A stretch of 64,000 nt of DNA from Triplophysa rosa. Lineage: Eukaryota; Chordata; Actinopteri; Cypriniformes; Nemacheilidae. Position numbers and translations under genes: made by a program. Below, in pieces: positions 61,171 to 64,000 of this stretch. The notes under the pieces were generated by a model, which was not told the DNA's origin, did no database searches, and saw only the letters and a list, made by a program, of their open reading frames with translations. The number at the start of each line of letters is the position of its first letter. Position 1 is the stretch's first letter. The stretch spans positions 976,896 to 1,040,895 of the forward strand of contig NC_079892.1 in NCBI RefSeq assembly GCF_024868665.1, written 5' to 3'.

Positions 61171-63365
61171 CTGGCGTCCAGAAGAAGTGAGAGGGCAGCT
61201 AGCAGGCCACACCAGCAGGCGTTCACCATCTCTTCCCAAACCTCATGAGCCACTGTAACACACACACAAACAAGCCGCACATCGGTCTACATGGAGCAGA
61301 AGAAACACATGACACAAGCCCCTATAACACACACATCAGTGTAACTACAGATATTAAATATATCTCAATTATCAGGAGGAATCCCTCTCGGATTAGTTTT
61401 ATGATCAGAATGCCAAAGACTCATTCACAAATGAGTCACATGCACGATCGACTCCCGCTGTGACTCACGAGGTTCGTGTGGGCTGCTGTCACTCAGAGGA
61501 GGGTTCACAGGCTCCGCCCCCTCTCTCACTGCCGCCTCCTGCTTCTCTACCGCGAGTGCAGTCTCGATCATAGCGGTGATGCCCCTGACCAGATCCAGCA
61601 GAGCGCTGAACGCCACAGACATGGCGTAACCTTCAGGGATTGAGGGCGGCTCCACTTTATCCAACATCTCCAGACTGACAGCCAGAACCAGAGAGAACGA
61701 AGTTAAGTTAAACATTACACACAGTTTTTAAAGTCTGTGTGATTCGTGAAACATTATTCTAAATATTTAGCAAGACTAATAGGGCGGGACTTGTGAAATT
61801 TTGATTGACAGCTTGTGATTGTTGACGTTTTGTTCTTTCTCTCCACAGAGACCACACATTATGATAAATTATGATCAATATTTCTTCTTTGAATAACATG
61901 CACCGATTCATTCCCATCACTACGGTGTTGTTGGGAACCGGATGTGCATTTTTTCAGTCTGGTCTCCTCTGCATGTGTATTTGACATAAAATCATACAGT
62001 AAGTGTGAACCGTCACCCCTGGAGGGTGTGCGATCACTCACTATGTGGCTTTGGCACTGCCCTGAACGCTGACGTTCATGAGGGGGATCCAGGTGCCCCG
62101 GTACTCAAACGCTGCTTGCGTGGTCAGAGGTCCACCTGCACCTGCGGCCCCCGGGACGCCCTGAGCAGACCCCTGCCCGCCTGACACAGACCCACCTGAT
62201 ACACACATACATACAGAAGTTCATTTGAGGGACATCAGGGTACATGGCTAAAAAAATGTCATTTTACAGAATTTAACAGATTTTTCATGTATTTCTGTAA
62301 ATACGCTCAAAAACCGTCCAGTAACAGAAAACGAGAGAACATAAAAAATGGCAAAACCCTGTTATTTTACAGTAAAATAAAACACACCCTTAAAACACAT
62401 ACTTGTAATGGGCAGAAGTATGCCAGAAAGGATGCTGTCAGTACATTTATTTACAGTAAACGGCGTGTGAGTGTGTGACCTGCGGGTGCGCTGGTGGATG
62501 AAGAGTTTCCGGCGCTGGGGAGGATGAAGAGCGACTGGATGAAGGATCCCAGAGCGTTGACGATATCTCTGAACACTTTAGTGGAGTGCTGCTTCATATC
62601 ATACGACTGACAGAAAGACCTGCACACATTAGAAATAGAAAGAAACTTTAATATAGAGCGTTTCATCGGACGCGTGCGTGCGTGCCTGACCTCCAGTTAA
62701 CTTCCGGTGTGTGTTTGGCTAGTGTCTATCTATTTATATTTGATTTCATTTATATTACTATTAACTTGGATTGTCATTTTATCGTATAATAATTGTATTA
62801 AGCAAACGATTTGTTGACTTTTGTTGTATGTTCATTTTATTAAATAAACTGTAGTTCGGTGGCATTTAAAGAAACCGTACGGCACACTGACACCTAGCGG
62901 TTGAGCTTGGTATCGCAGTCTAAATTGCAAATACTAGAGAAAAGTTTAGCTAAGTAACGTTTCTTCTGGGTTTCTTTTGCGTGTTATCAGAAATCATCTA
63001 CAGGTGCTCTACTGTTTGTGAATGTGCCATGAACGCGCATGCGCAGTAACGTCTGTTTATGCTGTCACTTTAAAACCGTCTATAAATCACAGACATTCAG
63101 TCTAAGAAATAATGAGACGTCATGCAGATTTAATAAGTGTGACGTGAAATAAACCAGACGGGGGACAACGTCTGAAATGTTGATGGTAAAAACTGATTTG
63201 TTTTCATATTTTTGTGTATTTGGTATGTTCTCTCACCGCAGTAAATGAGGCTGAACACACAGTCTGTGCACGGACTCCACAGCCACGGCTCTCAACCACT
63301 GAGGTTTCTCTCCATCCAGAAACTTCACCAGCAGAGACAAGAAGATCTCACACTCCGTGACCTAC

Positions 63366-63397
<32 letters not shown>

Positions 63398-63937
63398 GCA
63401 TCAGCTCATTAACATGTGCCCGCCCACATTCACACTCCTGCCCCACCCTGACAAACAATCACCCGAGAAACATAATATATATATAATGAGCTTGTGAGCG
63501 GACCGCCGTCTCGTCTGTGTCTCACCAGGAGGCTGTAGAAGTGTTTGATGAGAACCGAGACGACCCGCAGGAGTCTCATACAGATGGGGAAATACGGTTT
63601 CTCTACGGGGGCCGGAGACGCTGCGCTGCTGCAGCTGCCCTGACGGAACTTGATGTTCGGAGAGAAGAGCTTGATGACCAGCGGACACACGCGTTCCTTC
63701 AACAGGAAACTGAACTCTTGGTGCTACGATAAAGAAACACGGAGGAGGTCACGGCGCGATCGGAGGGTCAACAGCTGTCATCCTGCTTGTGTCACTGAGT
63801 GTGGTGTTCACCTGCAGGAAAACTTCAGGAAAGTCATTCAACACCGACTCCAGCAGCTCCAAGCCAAACGTCCGCGTCATCTCCGTCATGCCCACCAACC
63901 AGTAGGGGGCGTCAGCGTTCACCAGCTGACACAGATC
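51320..63937 (-). CDS. mon2: MON2, endosome-to-Golgi trafficking scaffold (29 exons seen, N-terminus outside window)
   Basis: Large Arf-GEF-related scaffold without a Sec7 domain; the family acts with DOPEY proteins at the trans-Golgi and endosomes in membrane recycling. Exons, 5' to 3': 63812-63937, 63526-63723, 63237-63361, 62480-62619, 62042-62195, 61469-61674, 61171-61252, 60617-60798, 60401-60513, 59734-59838, 59575-59655, 59409-59482, 59237-59327, 59049-59150, 57942-58052, 57680-57855, 57380-57542, 57004-57297, 56735-56933, 56022-56656, 55801-55944, 54540-54557, 53533-53661, 52460-52650, 52304-52364, 52070-52193, 51757-51964, 51581-51663, 51320-51483. All use GT-AG and join in frame, giving 1492 codons plus TGA. 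Recognised text includes [39 protein letters not shown] and the C-terminus VSKVQNGES. The family is about 1700 residues, so roughly the first 220 are missing. The most divergent part is the glycine-rich linker in exon 62042-62195. Confidence 0.96.
52870..53345. repeat. Probable dispersed repeat in a mon2 intron
   Basis: Contains two related blocks, GCAGCCGGTTGTATGG and CAGCCGGCTGCTTGTA, each followed by TAATCCC/TTATCCC-type text, plus a GGCCAATCAGAATCAAGC stretch near 53305. I recognise similar text from fish interspersed repeats but cannot define ends. Confidence 0.4.
53662..55800 (-). other. Two mon2 introns around the microexon
   Basis: AT-rich intronic DNA with no further exon seen. A degenerate L2-type tail (GAGTCTGCTAAATAAAAGAC then TAATTGTAAATGT) may lie near 54290-54350. 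Confidence 0.5.
54540..54557 (-). CDS. mon2: mon2 18-nt microexon encoding IQLFAP
   Basis: An 18-base exon lies between a CTGTAG acceptor and a GTGAGT donor on the minus strand. It is in frame between exon 55801-55944 (ending AKYNQ) and exon 53533-53661 (starting AEWVAL). Including it gives NQIQLFAPAEWV, the text known from vertebrate MON2; skipping it removes exactly six residues without changing the frame. It could therefore be alternatively spliced. Confidence 0.85.
58053..59048 (-). other. mon2 intron without recognisable element
   Basis: AT-rich with a short (GA)n run at 58624-58647. No exon or repeat family identified. Confidence 0.55.
61137..61168. repeat. (GT)n microsatellite touching a mon2 splice donor
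   Basis: On the minus strand the donor of exon 61171-61252 reads GCCAG/GTAACACACAC, so the repeat begins three bases into the intron. Confidence 0.95.
63364..63395. repeat. (CA)n microsatellite near a mon2 splice acceptor
   Basis: On the minus strand a GT repeat ends just before the TTGTAG acceptor of exon 63237-63361, where a pyrimidine tract would normally lie. Confidence 0.93.
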
Positions 63938-64000
63938 CTGTGGGGAGGGCAAAGTTCATCGTTATGAGTGCTGTTAGGTGTGTATTGACTTCAGACAGAT

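Overview
The window looks like nuclear DNA of a teleost fish, most likely a cyprinid-like species (the species is inference). The genes have introns and match vertebrate families. The spaces between them hold fish-type L2/Rex LINEs, a tRNA-derived SINE, Tc1/mariner and hAT transposons, palindromic MITEs and long CA, CT and GACA microsatellites. There is no sign of operons, CRISPR or prokaryotic genes.

Three protein genes and one microRNA carry the information. (1) avpr1a, a vasotocin (vasopressin V1a-type) receptor, lies on + with two coding exons at 22.3-25.2 kb. (2) ppm1h, a PP2C-type protein phosphatase, lies on + with ten coding exons at 37.6-44.6 kb. (3) The let-7i microRNA hairpin lies on - at 49.72-49.81 kb. 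(4) mon2, an endosome-to-Golgi trafficking scaffold, lies on - with 29 coding exons read at 51.3-63.9 kb; its N-terminal exons lie beyond the right edge. Exon joins were checked by reading frame: avpr1a gives 387 codons, ppm1h 519, and the mon2 part 1492. The order and orientation avpr1a > ppm1h > < let-7i < mon2 match the human 12q14 block AVPR1A-PPM1H-MIRLET7I-MON2, so this is an old vertebrate linkage group.

Region by region: 0-21.9 kb has no protein gene I can support. It holds a CT microsatellite, a 1.4-kb GACA/CA array, a SINE, two decayed TA-flanked transposons, a 505-bp element flanked by TTCA, and a near-perfect 39 x 54-bp minisatellite between ~90-bp inverted arms. Next come the avpr1a promoter and gene (21.9-26.4 kb). 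A repeat-dense spacer (26.4-37.4 kb) holds a Rex/CR1-type LINE, an L2 LINE inserted in a palindromic MITE, an AT-rich inverted-repeat element and a TTAA-flanked element. ppm1h follows, with transposon copies in its introns. The spacer at 44.6-49.7 kb contains an intact Tc1-like transposon nested inside a hAT-like element with an 8-bp target duplication. Then come let-7i with a CpG-rich, CCAAT-containing upstream region, and mon2.

The genes do not form one pathway; they are linked by ancestry. The most notable points are let-7i, an 18-nt mon2 microexon, a GC-AG intron in ppm1h, the 54-bp array, and the nested Tc1/hAT pair, for which a second hAT copy supplies the empty site. I did not find a clearly new biological system.
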